Source: Diatrype stigma (taxonomy: Eukaryota; Ascomycota; Sordariomycetes; Xylariales; Diatrypaceae). From it: a stretch of 64,000 bases of DNA. The stretch spans positions 248,001 to 312,000 of the forward strand of contig JAKJXP020000037.1 in NCBI GenBank assembly GCA_022225965.2. Reading direction: 5' to 3'. This document shows, piece by piece, positions 45,201-56,880 of this stretch. Made by a program: the position numbers and the translations under genes. Position 1 is the stretch's first letter, and each line of letters opens with the position of its first letter. The notes below the pieces were generated by a model. That model ran no database searches and was not told where the DNA came from. It was given only the letters and a program-made list of their open reading frames with translations.

Positions 45201-46560
45201 CCTTCTCTTTATAGCATGGTATGTAGATTCCTAGGATGGTGAATTCTTTCTAGGCTTGATGGAAGCCGCAGCGCTTGTCGTTGTTAATGTGACTCGCATC
45301 GACTACCTGGAAGCCCGGGTAGGCGCGAATCGCGGACTCCAGCTCTATACCAAGTAGGATCTGTGAGGCCAGGGGCAGGAACGACTGTATAGGTCGGAAT
45401 GCGTAGTAACTTATTTCAAGTGACCCGGGATGGTATCTCCGTTCCCCGTGCAAGCGAGTGTGAGGCAGGTATCTTCACTAACTGTAGAATATATGATCAT
45501 TTTTCACATAACAGCAATATGTGAATATGCGTGTTTACATGGTGTTATTAATCGCTCCAGCCATCCGTCTACGAGGTCGAACCTGCTGTGCGACATTCCA
45601 AGAAGAAAAGTGACCCGTATCTGCAGGTTCTTCGAGCGAATAATCGTGAAGCTCGGTGAGAATTCATCGGAGGTGGGGGGTCGACATCGATTCCGAAATA
45701 TGCATATCCATTCTCCTTGACCTCAGGGCTCTATGTCCTTCTCCGCTTCCCGCAAAAGGTGACCCGTGATCGCGATGAAAGTGATCGATGGGTTGGTTAT
45801 AGCCCATACCATGGATCAGACATCACGGCTACCTGCTCCTGAACCCTAATTGATTCACTTAGTACTCGAATACTTGCATAAATTCCATCATTCCTGCCTC
45901 TCGAAAACCCATGTTGACTACATATACGTAGTCATATAATCTAACCTGCCCATTATTCACCTCGCGTTTCTCTACTTCACTGTGGTATGTACTTCTGGCC
46001 TACCTACCTAGGTATCTACTTAACTTGAATGTCGCCGACCTCTGCATCCTCTCATCACTTTTCAGGCTACCTCCCACACTCATTTGTCCAGACCTCAACG
46101 TAGGCGTATTCTTTCCTTCCACCTACATATTACTACACCTATCCTCATCGCCCCGTACCTGGAGTATACTTGGTACTACATATTTACTATCGTCAGGATG
46201 CAATCGTCGGTCCTCTAAACCTATACCAATCCAGACGTCCCTTATCCTGCAGCAACATCACATCTAGCTGGCGGCCCAGCTGATGACTGACTTCTTTCCA
46301 CCCCAGTTGCACCAAACTATACCATTGAAGTTCATTTTATACCAGGGCCCTGAGTATTAGAAACCGATCATATGCCACAACGAACTCCAGTAACCTATTC
46401 AAACCAAAAAGCTAGACAACGCGATTACGAGTCGGCCTATGTCACCCAGTCACCTGGCGCTCATTGCTACAGCCCGCCATAAGGGTTCAGGCACACCGTG
46501 TACGAGACTGTAGACCTACAGTTGGCAATACTGCTAAGGGGTTCCCCAGTCGTTGGCACG
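42293..46560. other. intergenic, 4.3 kb gene-poor stretch
   Basis: No supportable gene. Many overlapping frames on both strands (up to 157 codons at 43954-44427 minus) show no family motif. A GGGTTCGAATACGCCC near 44464 resembles a tRNA B box but has no matching A box or cloverleaf. Confidence 0.45.
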
Positions 46561-48472
46561 ATGAACGAGACCACGCATAACATAGCTATCCCTAAGGCGG
46601 ACAAGGCATTCTCAGAGAAGGAAATGAAAGCCATCATCGTAATAGAAAGGATCGGAGCCTCTTTGTCGGTTGCAGGTTGCCTCCTAGTCTTCATCGCCTA
46701 CCTGCTCTCCAAAAGGCTCCGATCCGTCCCTAACACTTTCATAGTCTTTGCCTCGGTAGCCAATTTGGGTGCTAGCATTGCCTGCCTGATAGGAGATTCA
46801 GGCATGTCTGCTCAGCACGGCAACCTCTGCCAGGCGCAGGCCTTCATGTTTGAGCTGTAAGCCACATAAACTCCCTGAGATGGGACGAGTCGAGAGGCAC
46901 ACGCTAACTTCAGAGACAGTTTTATGCAATCGGATCCATGGTGGTCTTTTGCGATGGCCATAAACGTGTACATGGTCTTCTTCTTTTCGGCAAATCCACG
47001 ACGCTTTTTGGACTATTGGTGGGCATATTGCATCGTCTGTTATGGCGTACCGCTCATCCCGGCCTTGTGGTTATTACTCTTGCGCGTAGGAGACCGCGGG
47101 TGGGTGTATGGAGATGCTACCGTAAGTGGGCGGACGTAAACCTCGGAAGCAAGGATTGTGGTTAGTCAGACAGACGAACGATTGCTGACCGTCCTCAAGA
47201 TCTGGTGCTGGATAGACAGTGACTGGAAAGGTTTGCGTATTTTAACCTATTACCTACCGATCTGGGTCTGCATTGCATTGTCGATATGCATCTACTTTGC
47301 CGTTGGCTTTTACGTCTTCAGGCAGCGCAACCAGCTCCGGAACCTGTCGCTTAGTAACCCTTCACATGATACCACTGCTGGACAGCGAGACTCGGAGGAA
47401 AAGGTAACTTCCACGACCGCTGGAGTTGGCATTCCTTTACACGACGTTGCTGAGGCTTACACTTCGTCTCCTGTAGGAGATGTCTACACCCAGAGCTGCT
47501 ATGGGCAGCGTAAACACCGAGGTCATACAAGTCACGACTACAACAACACATAACACGCCGCTTTCGACAACTACTGCCGGTGCCTCTTCGGCTTCCACGA
47601 GGATTGACTGGTTCGAGGGACCGCCAGATGACAGAGAGTACGGGAGAGACGACATGTCCCGATCCTCATCATCACCCATCAACACGCCATACCTCATGGT
47701 GACGAGGATAACGGCCGACCCGACAGCCCAGTCGGCGTTGCCGGAAAACCGACGACCATCGCTGCCGGCGCGCGTGCGACGCGGCTTCTGGCAATGGCAA
47801 GCGCGGCTCGGCCGTATGGACCCGGTCAAGTTAGCGTATCTTCGGACGTCGTTCGTCTTCGCCATCAGCGTACTCGTGACTTGGACGCCAAGTAGCATCA
47901 ACCGCGTGCACGACGTAATGCGCGGGGCAGAAGTCGGCAGTGGCAGCGGAAGCCGCAACCCGCCTAGTTTCGGCCTCAACCTCGCCAGCGCTGTCGTCCT
48001 CCCACTCCAGGGCGTCTGGAACGCCGTGATATTCTTCTCCACCAGCAGCACTGCCCTGCGTGAAGAGTTTCGCGCCCGCGCCGATGCTTTCCGCGGACTC
48101 CCGCGTGGCCACCAGGCCGCCAACGCCGCGCTCCGCGAGCGCGAGCGGACCCTCGAGCTGGAGCGGCGCTGCGGTGGGGGCCGTAGGAGGAACTTCAATG
48201 GTACCCACAACAAGAATCACCATGCAGACAGGAGTATTAGTGACTTTAGCGGCAGCAGCACTCGGGGGGAATTAGACACGAGTGCCGACGTTGGTGACAG
48301 CGGCAATGGCGGCGGTACTAACAACACTATTGGAAAGGCTCGCGATGGTTCTGTCGCCAGCAGCGAGCTTCGTAACTCTTCTGTCGGGTCGCCGATGCTA
48401 GGGAATGCCAACAATACGGCTACCAGCAGCACGATGCGAGTCATTAAGGGCGGTTCGCTATCGAGTCTGTAA
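46561..48472 (+). CDS. seven-transmembrane GPCR, cAMP-receptor/Git3-like
   Basis: Four exons: 46561..46856, 46920..47121, 47200..47403 and 47477..48472, giving 565 residues. Start chosen at the ATG giving MNETTHNIAI, since no in-frame ATG precedes it. Helices: TM1 about 24-50, TM2 58-80, TM3 104-122, TM4 130-154, TM5 180-206, TM6 354-374 and TM7 399-424. Loop marks such as KRLRSVPNTFI after TM1, DPWWSFAMAINVYMVFF in TM3 and the WCWID stretch before TM5 are usual in fungal CAR-like receptors. The third cytoplasmic loop is long (about 147 residues, Ser/Thr-rich), and the tail is Gly/Asn/Ser-rich, both likely phosphorylated. It would couple nutrient or other signals to a heterotrimeric G protein. 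Ligand unknown. Confidence 0.9.
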
Positions 48473-49281
48473 AAGCTGTCATCTTGTTTCTTGGTTGATG
48501 GATAAGTACCTGGCCCCTGGGGTGTGTTTGTCATGTGAGGTTATTTTGGTCCGCTGCTGGAAATGACTAGGTACTATAATAACTCCTGGAAATACATGGG
48601 CTTCAGATAACAGCCAGGTTATGTTCAGGAAATCTTGGATTCAGGAGGCAAAGCCGGTTGATCCTACCTGGGCACCCGTGAAGTTATAATACCGATTGAC
48701 TTTGTGTCTTTAAACCCCCTTGAGGTCGGTTGTGCACATCATCAATACATGATCGTCCAAATTCCTTTCTCAGATGAGAGTCAGACGTCCCTAGCCCATA
48801 CCAGGTTTCGTGTAATCTTGGAACGTCACCTACTGTTCTTGTTTAAGACTCGAAACTCCGCCGTGCCAAGATACTGAGGCTGAGTTAGGTATTCATGTTC
48901 CGGACATCCGGGGCCCCCCTATTAGGGGGCGATATGTGGGTCGTTCGGACGGCCAAGCACCGTCTTGGCATAGTCGCGGAGAGGGTGCCTCCGTATGATG
49001 TTTCCGCCTAGAAGAGCAGGACGCTGGCCATATCTTAGGGTAAACCATGCGATACTTCGCTTGTGAGGCACGCGAAGGGAAAGGGTCAAGTTTAGGATAC
49101 TCGGTTTGATAAATCCGCGGCAATTACGTATGTATCCCGGATGATTAAATAGATGCATACCTATCGTACACAGGCGGTACCGAGCTCTTACCTATAAGAA
49201 CCGTTGAACTCTGTCGAAAGACGTAGAAATCGCGTTGGGTTTACCAATTCCTTCAACAACCGACATAACAGATATCTCAAG
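48473..49281. other. intergenic
   Basis: 809 bp between the GPCR and the endoglucanase. No gene supported. An in-frame ATG at 49204 would add 26 charged residues before the endoglucanase signal peptide and is disfavoured. Confidence 0.5.
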
Positions 49282-50650
49282 ATGCGGTATCTAAGCCCAA
49301 GAGCAACAGCAGCGATCCTCTCCGTCATCCCCAGCGTCTCCGCGACAATCTTCTACGCGGGGGTTGCGGAGTCCGGCGGCGAGTTCGGGGTATGGAGTGC
49401 CGACGCGACGCCGGGCACGGGGTTGCCGGGCACATTCGGGGTCGACTACGCCTTCATCTCCGAAGCGGCAGTGGACGTTCACGTAGACGAGAATCACCTG
49501 AACCTGTTCAGGATTGCGTTCCTGCTGGAGCGCATGGTGCCGACGGAGCTCGGGCTCGGCGCAACCTTCAACGAGACGCACTTCGACTATTTCAAGCAGG
49601 CCGTCGACTACGTGACACAGACTAAGGGCGCCTACGCTATCCTAGATCCACACAACTACATGCGCTACAACGATCCGTCGTCGCAGCCGTACAGTGGTAG
49701 CGTGATCGGTAACGACACAGACGATGCGACGGCGGCAAGCACGGCGCAGTTCGGAGCATTCTGGGGCGAGCTGGCTGCGCGCTTCGCCGACAACGAGCGC
49801 GTCATCTTCGGCCTCATGAACGAGCCGCATGACATGCCGACCGAGCTCGTGCTGGCCAACAACCAGGCTGCTATCGACGCGATCCGCGCCGCCGGCGCGA
49901 CCAACTTGCTCCTCATGCCGGGCAACTCGTGGACCGGTGGACATGCATGGAAGGATGGGTACGGTGCCACTCCAAACAGCGATGTCATGCACCAGTTTGT
50001 CGACCCGCTGAACAACACTGCTATCGACATCCACGAGTACCTCGACGAGGACTACAGCGGGACGCACGCGGAGTGCGTCAATGGGCCGGAGAACCTGGAT
50101 GGCGTGACAGCTTGGCTGAAGGTAAGATTGAGGCTCCCTCCACCCCCCTTTTCTTATCTGAGCCCTTCCTACCTTGATCTCACAATTACCGGTACTGTGG
50201 ACCCATCTGCGGATAGGCCACTTTAAACGATCTCGTGTATTGCAAAACTTCCGTAACGCACAGTACGTAAGTAACTAATGTTCCGTCTCAACATCAAAAT
50301 AGGAACACAACCTCAAAGCCTTCATCACCGAATTCGGCGGCGCGAACAACACGGGGTGCGAGACGATGCTGACCGACTTCGTCAACTACATGGCCGATAA
50401 CCCGGAGTACATCGGGTGGACGGCGTGGGCAGCGGGGCCCCTTTGGGGCACCAGCAGCCCCTGTTGCTCGGACGACGCGCCGCTGGGCTCCCTCGAGCCG
50501 GGCAGCACTGCAGGCGGCAGCGGCCCCAGCCTGTACGAGTCTATTTGGCTTAAAGTGCTACAGCCGCTCGTCCCCACGCAGCTGCAGTGGGAGGGCCCGG
50601 CCAGCGTGAACGGGGGCGAGGTGTCGGAGTTCCCCGGCACTGGCAAATAG
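49282..50650 (+). CDS. secreted GH5 endo-beta-1,4-glucanase (cellulase)
   Basis: Two exons, 49282..50121 and 50303..50650, give 395 residues. The 181-nt intron is phase 0. The start at 49282 yields a clean signal peptide (RYLSPRATAAILSVIPSVSA). Family marks: NLFRIAFLLERM, LDPHNYMRYN, acid/base Glu181 in GLMNEPHD, IDIHEYLDEDYSG, and nucleophile Glu290 in FITEFGG, completed by exon 2. The pattern is that of the GH5_5 type cellulases such as Trichoderma EG2. It has no carbohydrate-binding module. The C-terminus ends shortly after the barrel. It would cut internal beta-1,4 bonds of cellulose in plant walls. Likely induced with other wall enzymes, though no regulatory site was identified. Confidence 0.95.
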
Positions 50651-51728
50651 TGGTGGGATCCAGAGAAGACGGTCGACCGTCAAAGAAGAACAGGAATCGA
50701 AGTAAATATATGCCAATCCGCAAACACCTTTCGCTTCGTTCACCTGAGATCTTCATTACAACCAAATAGAGTCTATGAATAAGACCTGAAGGGCGCGAAT
50801 TCTCATAGATGAAGAACGGTGCAACGCCGAACTCGTAAACATGCTCGTGCTATACCCCTGCCTGTCAAGTCGGTACAAGAATGCCCATCTGCGAAAAAAA
50901 AGCAGTAGGCAGTTCGGCTGGATTCGTGCTTCATGACTCTTAATTCCTGCCCGAAGTTGGCCGGACTATAAGATGCAGTGGGTGCAGGCGGTCTAGAGTA
51001 GGTGGGGGGCATGCCACATTATAGTCTTATAGTCTTATGTAGTTGGTATCCAAAGCGCCAGGAGACGGGGTGAAATAGAGTTAAAGTTTAGTTACATAGG
51101 GGGAACACCAATGTGGATCAAGCCTGCCTAAGAGTTACAGTGTCTACATCGGTACCTAAGTACAGTAGGTCCAGCTCCGGTCACCCGAGCTGGTCAAGCA
51201 CTGACACATTGACGCTGCAGAGCGGCATCTTCCATCTGCCTAGGCAACATAGGGGATCAACTATTGATCACTATAATACCTACCGACATACCGAGGTAGC
51301 ACCCCGGGGTAGCTGCGGGGATGTGAGATACTACTTATGTAGCTAGTCTCCTAGCTCATTCCCTACTATTAGCCATTATAACCTGTATAACGAACCTGTG
51401 TGCTTCCTGGCCCGGATTCTCCGTATCCCTAGGGAATTACTGCTATAGGTAATTCACTTAGGATAATTGAAGGTTCCGGACTCTGTTGTTGTTTTCTCTA
51501 GAACTAATTGTAGGTGTGCGTTCGAATTACAATTATCTATAGGCATTGTCCGCCCTCTCAGAAACCGAGGAATTTCCGAATTCCTGGATCCACACCTGTG
51601 GTAACAGTCTAAGACAACGAATAGTCCGGCATCATATCGAGTGTTCCTGCGTGGAAGAATACAACTCTAATATATCTAGTTTAAAACCGAAGCGATACCT
51701 GGCGAAGCTAACCAATCCACAAGCCAAG
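50651..51728. other. intergenic
   Basis: 1.1 kb without supportable gene. Short TATAGTCTTATAGTCTTA direct repeat at about 51021-51038. Confidence 0.5.
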
Positions 51729-53114
51729 ATGCCACGCATTCTGACGATCAGGAAATCCGAGGGGAAGCCGGGCCAGGTCTACTATCCGTAAGAGCCGCCG
51801 TGCCCTACTCCACCACACTCTCCGTGTTCCCCCTTTCCGAGCACAACGGTGGTACTACATACTTACATGCATGACTAACACCACCCGTCTGTTCTGTCTA
51901 GCCTCGAGTTCCAAGAAACCCCCGACAAACCCGTCCCGGGGCCGGGCGAGGTGCTCGTGCGCATGCGTGCCGCGGCCCTCAACCACCGGGATCACTTCAT
52001 CCGACAGCACCTGTACCCGGGGATCGGGTTCGGGGTGCCGATGCTGGCGGATGGGGTCGGCATCGTCGAGGCGCTTGGGCCTGACGACGTCAATTCTTCC
52101 CCCTCACCTTCAAAACCAAAAGGAGGTACAGGTGCACTACTGCACAAACGCGTCCTCCTAACGCCAATGCGCGGCTGGGCTGCCGACCCCGTGGGGCCCG
52201 AAGACGAGCGCCGCTTCGCCGTCGCCGGCGGTGGCCGAAACTACCCGGACGTCGGGTATGGGAGGGACTGGGCCGCCGTACCCGCGTCAGAGGTCGAGCC
52301 GTGCCCGGAGCACCTCTCCGATGCCGAGGCGGCCGCGCTGCCCCTCGTGGGTCTCACGGCGTGGCGGGCGCTCGTGACCAAGGCGAATCTCGGGCTGTGC
52401 TTTTCTAGAGATGACAAGGAAGGTAAGGGAAAGGAACGAAAAAACATCCTCGTCACCGGCATCGGTGGTGGCGTCGCGCTCGCAGCACTGCAGTTCGCCG
52501 TCGGGTTCGGGACCTGCGACGTGTGGGTGACGTCGTCGTCGACCTCGAAAATCGAGCGAGCGGTAGCCCTCGGCGCGAAAGGCGGGGTGTTGTACCGTGA
52601 CGACAACAACTCCACCTCTACCACGTGGGACAAGAAGCTCGCCACCCAATTACCCCCTGGCCGGCCCTACCTCGACGCGGTGATCGACGGGGCTGGAGGA
52701 GACGTAGTGGCGCGCGCGGCACTGCGGCTGCTGCGGCCCGGCGGCGTGGTAGTCAGCTACGGGATGACGCTGGGCCCGAAAATGGACTGGCTGATGGGCG
52801 CGGTGCTGCGCAACGTCGAGCTGCGCGGCACGACGATGGGATCGCGCGCCGAGTTCGCCGATATGGTGGCTTTTGTGAAGGCAAGGCGCATCGTGCCTGT
52901 TGTCAGTCGCGTTGTGCGCGCGAGCGAGTGCTGGGGCCAGAAGAAGAGGGAGGGGGAGGGTGACGTTGGTTACGACTTTGCCGCGATTGAAGGTCTGTTC
53001 GCTGATATCCGTGCTGGTCGACATTTTGGGAAGCTGGTCATTGAGATTAGCACGGCAGCGGACGATGAAGATGGCGATAAGAAGATCGCAGACAAGACGG
53101 ATGCGAAACTGTAG
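51729..53114 (+). CDS. MDR-superfamily zinc-type/quinone oxidoreductase-like protein
   Basis: Two exons, 51729..51787 and 51902..53114, give 423 residues. The intron lies after GQVYYP and splicing gives PLEFQETPDKPVPGPGEVLVRMRAAALNHRDHFIRQ, the usual N-terminal GroES-like fold. The cofactor-binding loop is ILVTGIGGGVALAALQFA, followed by VTSSSTSKIERAVALGAKGGVLY and the late VIDGAGGDVVARAALRLLRPGGVVVSYG. The catalytic-zinc Cys/His set of classical alcohol dehydrogenases is not obvious, so it is closer to quinone oxidoreductase/YogA-like enzymes using NADPH. Several inserts (DDVNSSPSPSKPKGG, DDKEGKGKERK) enlarge loops beyond the usual 340-360 residues. Substrate unknown; cytosolic. Confidence 0.9.
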
Positions 53115-53830
53115 AGCTGTTGAGTATATGGGATACAGTACACCTACCTACCTAACCAGGGCAGGGCAAAGATAATAGAGGCAGGACATGGGTGATGATG
53201 ACATAGGCTCGGTGCGTTATATAAGTACGAGTTCAGTCGTAAAGGGGGCAATATCAGATGTGCATAATAAGACGGAAGAAACAAGTCGTAGGACCACGGG
53301 CGTTTACCTGTTACAACTACCTTACGTAGGTATATAGCCAGCAAACCACCGAAGTGTCCCTTACATTCCATCATGCGTACTCAGGCAGGCAACAATCCCT
53401 CTACTCGCTTTTCTAGATGGGACTTGGGTGTCATCCTGGGTGACCCATAACGTAGTCATAATAATACATGCCATTCTTTTTAGGGGTGATAACATCTAAC
53501 ACAGCACAACACAATCGGACGAGAGTTTCTTCTTGTCTAGCAATCGCATCGCAGGGAAGATCGCATCGCTCAACATACATCATCGTCTCGATCAGCACCA
53601 AGATCAGTCAGCCCCGCTCCCGTCTGGCGCAGATCAGAATATCCATCCCGTTTCCTAACCGGCCAAGCTCCGCCTCGAGGCCAGCTTGTTTTACCACGCA
53701 AATACAACCCATTAAATTCTTACGCCGAAAACTCCAAGCCACCGATTCCAACTGCCCTTGACGAGACGAAGACTAAAACCTGATTTCATGGCGGTGCGTA
53801 CGACATTAAGAGAGGTCCGGCTAGGCTCCT
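53115..53830. other. intergenic between convergent genes
   Basis: 716 bp shared 3' flank of the MDR gene and psy2. A 97-codon Ser/Arg-rich plus-strand frame (53468-53761) has no motif and is not called. Confidence 0.45.
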
Positions 53831-56800
53831 TCATGACTTGTCTGGCTGGTTACCAGTTTGTTCGTTGCCAGTCTTCGCGTTCGAGGGCAGGCTGATGGCT
53901 ATCTTTCTAGGAGTGCTGCCAGCATCCCTGGTGCCTGACACACTCCTCTTCTTGCGGATGAACCCCGAAGTTGGGGACGACGAATTCGAGTTCGCCGACA
54001 TGCTGTTCCGACGCTTGGACTGGATCATCTTTCCGAGATCGTCCTCTTCGTCTTCTTCCCGTCTTCGCTTCTCGGAAAGCCGCTCTGGAGGTGTGGCAGC
54101 ACTCGTAGGAGTGCCGTTCGGCTTCGACGTGTCATCATCCGTGTTCTCCGAGTCTGGCTTGTCTTCATCCGCGGAAAGTGCGCCGGCTTCGACGTTATCA
54201 TCTAGGTCTTCATCGGATGCGTAATCGACCAACTTCCTCTGTGATTCTCCGTTGAGTGCCGATTCTCGACTGCCCGCCTTGGCGTGCAAATCCTCTTCAT
54301 CGTCTGATGTATTAAAGTACTCCTCCTCGACTTGGTCCATGGTCATGTGCTCCATCAGTGCGCCGGTTCTTGGGTTGATATTCGGCCGTCGTCTCCCGTT
54401 AACATCGTCTTCCGGCGCTTCTAAGAAGTAGTCGAGATTCGCCGTAAAGCCACCAGTTTGATCGTACCGCATGATGAGGGTGTTGAAAAGTTCCAAATAG
54501 CTTAGACTTTGTATCTTGTCCCGGTGGTTCTCCACCACATGCTTGACCAGCTCCTTCACGTTCTCTTTCTTAATGAACTCGAAGAATTCCAAGCAGGCCG
54601 AGCTAAGTAGGTTATCACGGGGCATGGTTGCTAGCAACACGTCGAGAATCGGTTCTATTACCTTCTTCTCCGAAAGTTGTTTGATATAAAATTCGTCCTG
54701 TAGGTTGAGAAGCTGACGGAGGAACCGAATGGCAACTACGCACACATTAGTATCGCCCTGAACACGGGAACCTGCTGCACTTACCAAGCTTCAAGAACTT
54801 TTCTGGGCATGCTAGGAGCTGTCCAACGCGTGTAACGATGTCGTGCTGCAGAACAAAGAACTTGATACGGTGATGGTGCTGTCGAATGAAGAAGCACAGG
54901 ATTTCAATGAGGTAGGTGAACATGGAAGCCTGTTGGGCCGAGAACTCGAGGCTCGCCCGATCCTTCAGCTTGATCAGGGGTTGAAATAGCTTGATAGCGG
55001 AATGCTCATAGAATAGGCCGAGAAATTGATCCTGCTGGGGGTCTGCCGTTGGCGGCAACCTTGCTGCCGCTCGAGCCGCGAATTCGCCGTTAGCTTTCGC
55101 GAACGCCTCGGCCTGGGGTGGTGGGCCCTGATCCAGAAGAACCTTGAGCGCATCAGAAATCTGCGATTTCACACCGAGGTCCACTTCCACTAAAAGTAGA
55201 TCAATAAGGGAGTCGGTAAGAGGGGGTTGCTTGTCATGAATCTGTCGGTAAATCGTTTGGCGAATCATTTGGGGGTCGTGATCGATCATGGCAACTAGTA
55301 TGTCGGTTGCGCCCACGCGGACGGCTACGTCGTTGTGGCGGAGACCAAAGTGAATAACATGGAGAAGGCCGTGAGCGATGAAATTATTGTAAAGCGTCTG
55401 CCGAGCTGGAGGTTGGAGGTTTTTCGCGATGGCCGTGCATTGCTGTATAAAGAGGACAGCTTCCTTCTTGCGCCTCGCATCCTGCTGGCCGGGCTTGAAT
55501 ATGCTGAACAGCTCGTTCAGAAAGCTCCCATTCGCCTGCAGATGCTGTACAATGTCCACCTGGTTGAAGAAGATGAGCGAGTTTAGTACCGAGAAGGTGT
55601 TATCATCTAGGATCCTAGCGAGCACGACGTCCTTGAGGTATTGCAGCCGGTACGTTTGATGGATCTTTCTCAAGATCTGGGGATCCTCGATGCGCACGAC
55701 CTCCTTGTATCTTCCTTCGCCTTCCAGCCACTGCCGGTGGTTGGCTTTGTGGCTTGGAAAATCCGGGTCGTATTCCAAGGCACCAACGACGCCGATCACG
55801 CTCTCGTTGGACACGGCATGCTCTATAATGCTCGTGTCGTTGAGTAGGATGATGATCTTCATGATATTGCAGAGCCGGTGAAGTTCGTTCAGCCCCTCGA
55901 GGTCCTCGGCTTCGGAAACCAGGGGAATTAACTTCCCGATGTAGTCTTCGGTCAAAACAAACTTGGTGAGGGCATCGCGACCGCTGGCAGTCTGGCTCAT
56001 GATTCGCAATTGGGATTCGATATCAGCGAGGTTAGCCATAGTGGCTTGCGGCAGCGATATGGGGTTGGGGATGTCCATGGCTAGATCGTCCGATAGGCTG
56101 TCATCTAGAGAAGGAAGTCAGTACTGCTTTCGGCGACTTTTGTAATGGATCAAGCGATACCTTGGGCATTCGCGTGGTATTGTTGCTGCACACCATTGAT
56201 AAATTTCCTGCGCTAAGGTTAATAACACTTTCCACAAAGCGTACCAGCACGCAGGCAGTCACGACGACAGCGGGGAGGCAGGCACGTAGACACGACGGCG
56301 CAACGGCAGGCACGCAGTCATGCAGTCACGATAAACAAGCAAGACATACCAAATCATCGCGCAGCCTTCGGCCTCCTGAAAACTGAGGGCCATATCGACG
56401 CCATTGCTAGGTTCTGTCCAAACAATCAAGGTTTCTAACACGGACAAGTCAATACCTGACGACTAGGGGTATACCATCTCATTGTGCGCAACATACCCTG
56501 CTGCTTATTGAAGCCATCCTCTTTGGCAATCCTCGTTTCTAATAAAACGCGATCAGGTTGTTCTTCTGACTCGACGAGAACCCTTGGGTCTCTCTGGTTG
56601 CCATCTTCAGACTATGGAAACAACGAAACATTAGCAACAGGCAAGGCACACCAAGCCCACAGGCCGAGGCAAGACATAACGTGACGCGACGCGAGCTAAG
56701 GGGAGTAGACACGAAAAGGGGCGCACAAGGTAGGTGAGTCAGGTAACTAGGAAGACGTACAAAATTGAAGGAAGCAGTGCAGAAGCCAGTGCCACGATCA

Positions 56801-56880
56801 AACCAATCATTATTGCGAAGCTCGTAAACCTTGACTCGCTTCCTATCCGTCGACGGATGAGGCACAGGCTGTGCCGCCAT
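53831..56880 (-). CDS. psy2: protein phosphatase 4 regulatory subunit 3 (Psy2/SMEK/Falafel)
   Basis: Six exons on the minus strand: 56880..56761, 56611..56497, 56434..56350, 56207..56161, 56104..54785 and 54735..53831, giving 863 residues. The first four short exons join to an EVH1/PH-like domain: KRVKVYELRNNDWFDRGTGF, then DPRVLVESEEQPDRVLLET, ETLIVWTEPSNGVDMALSFQ and EGCAMIW, all invariant family segments. The large exon carries the SMK-1 domain and ARM-like repeats (KFVLTEDYIGKLIPL, DPDFPSHKANHRQWL, RLQYLKDVVLARILDD, FYEHSAIKLFQPL). The C-terminus is acidic and disordered, with basic KRRREEDEE and IRKKR motifs likely to be nuclear-localisation signals. It targets the PP4 catalytic subunit to substrates such as phospho-H2A and Rad53 after DNA damage. 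Confidence 0.95.

Noticed and set aside
45250..45850. Minus-strand frames with GFQVVDASHIN and NPSITFIAITGHLL, reminiscent of GMC-oxidoreductase C-terminal pieces
   Set aside because: Segments are in the wrong order for that family and no catalytic motif or splice continuity was found.
48900..49160. Minus-strand 76-78 codon frames before the endoglucanase
   Set aside because: Overlapping frames of equal quality, no motif; likely promoter DNA.
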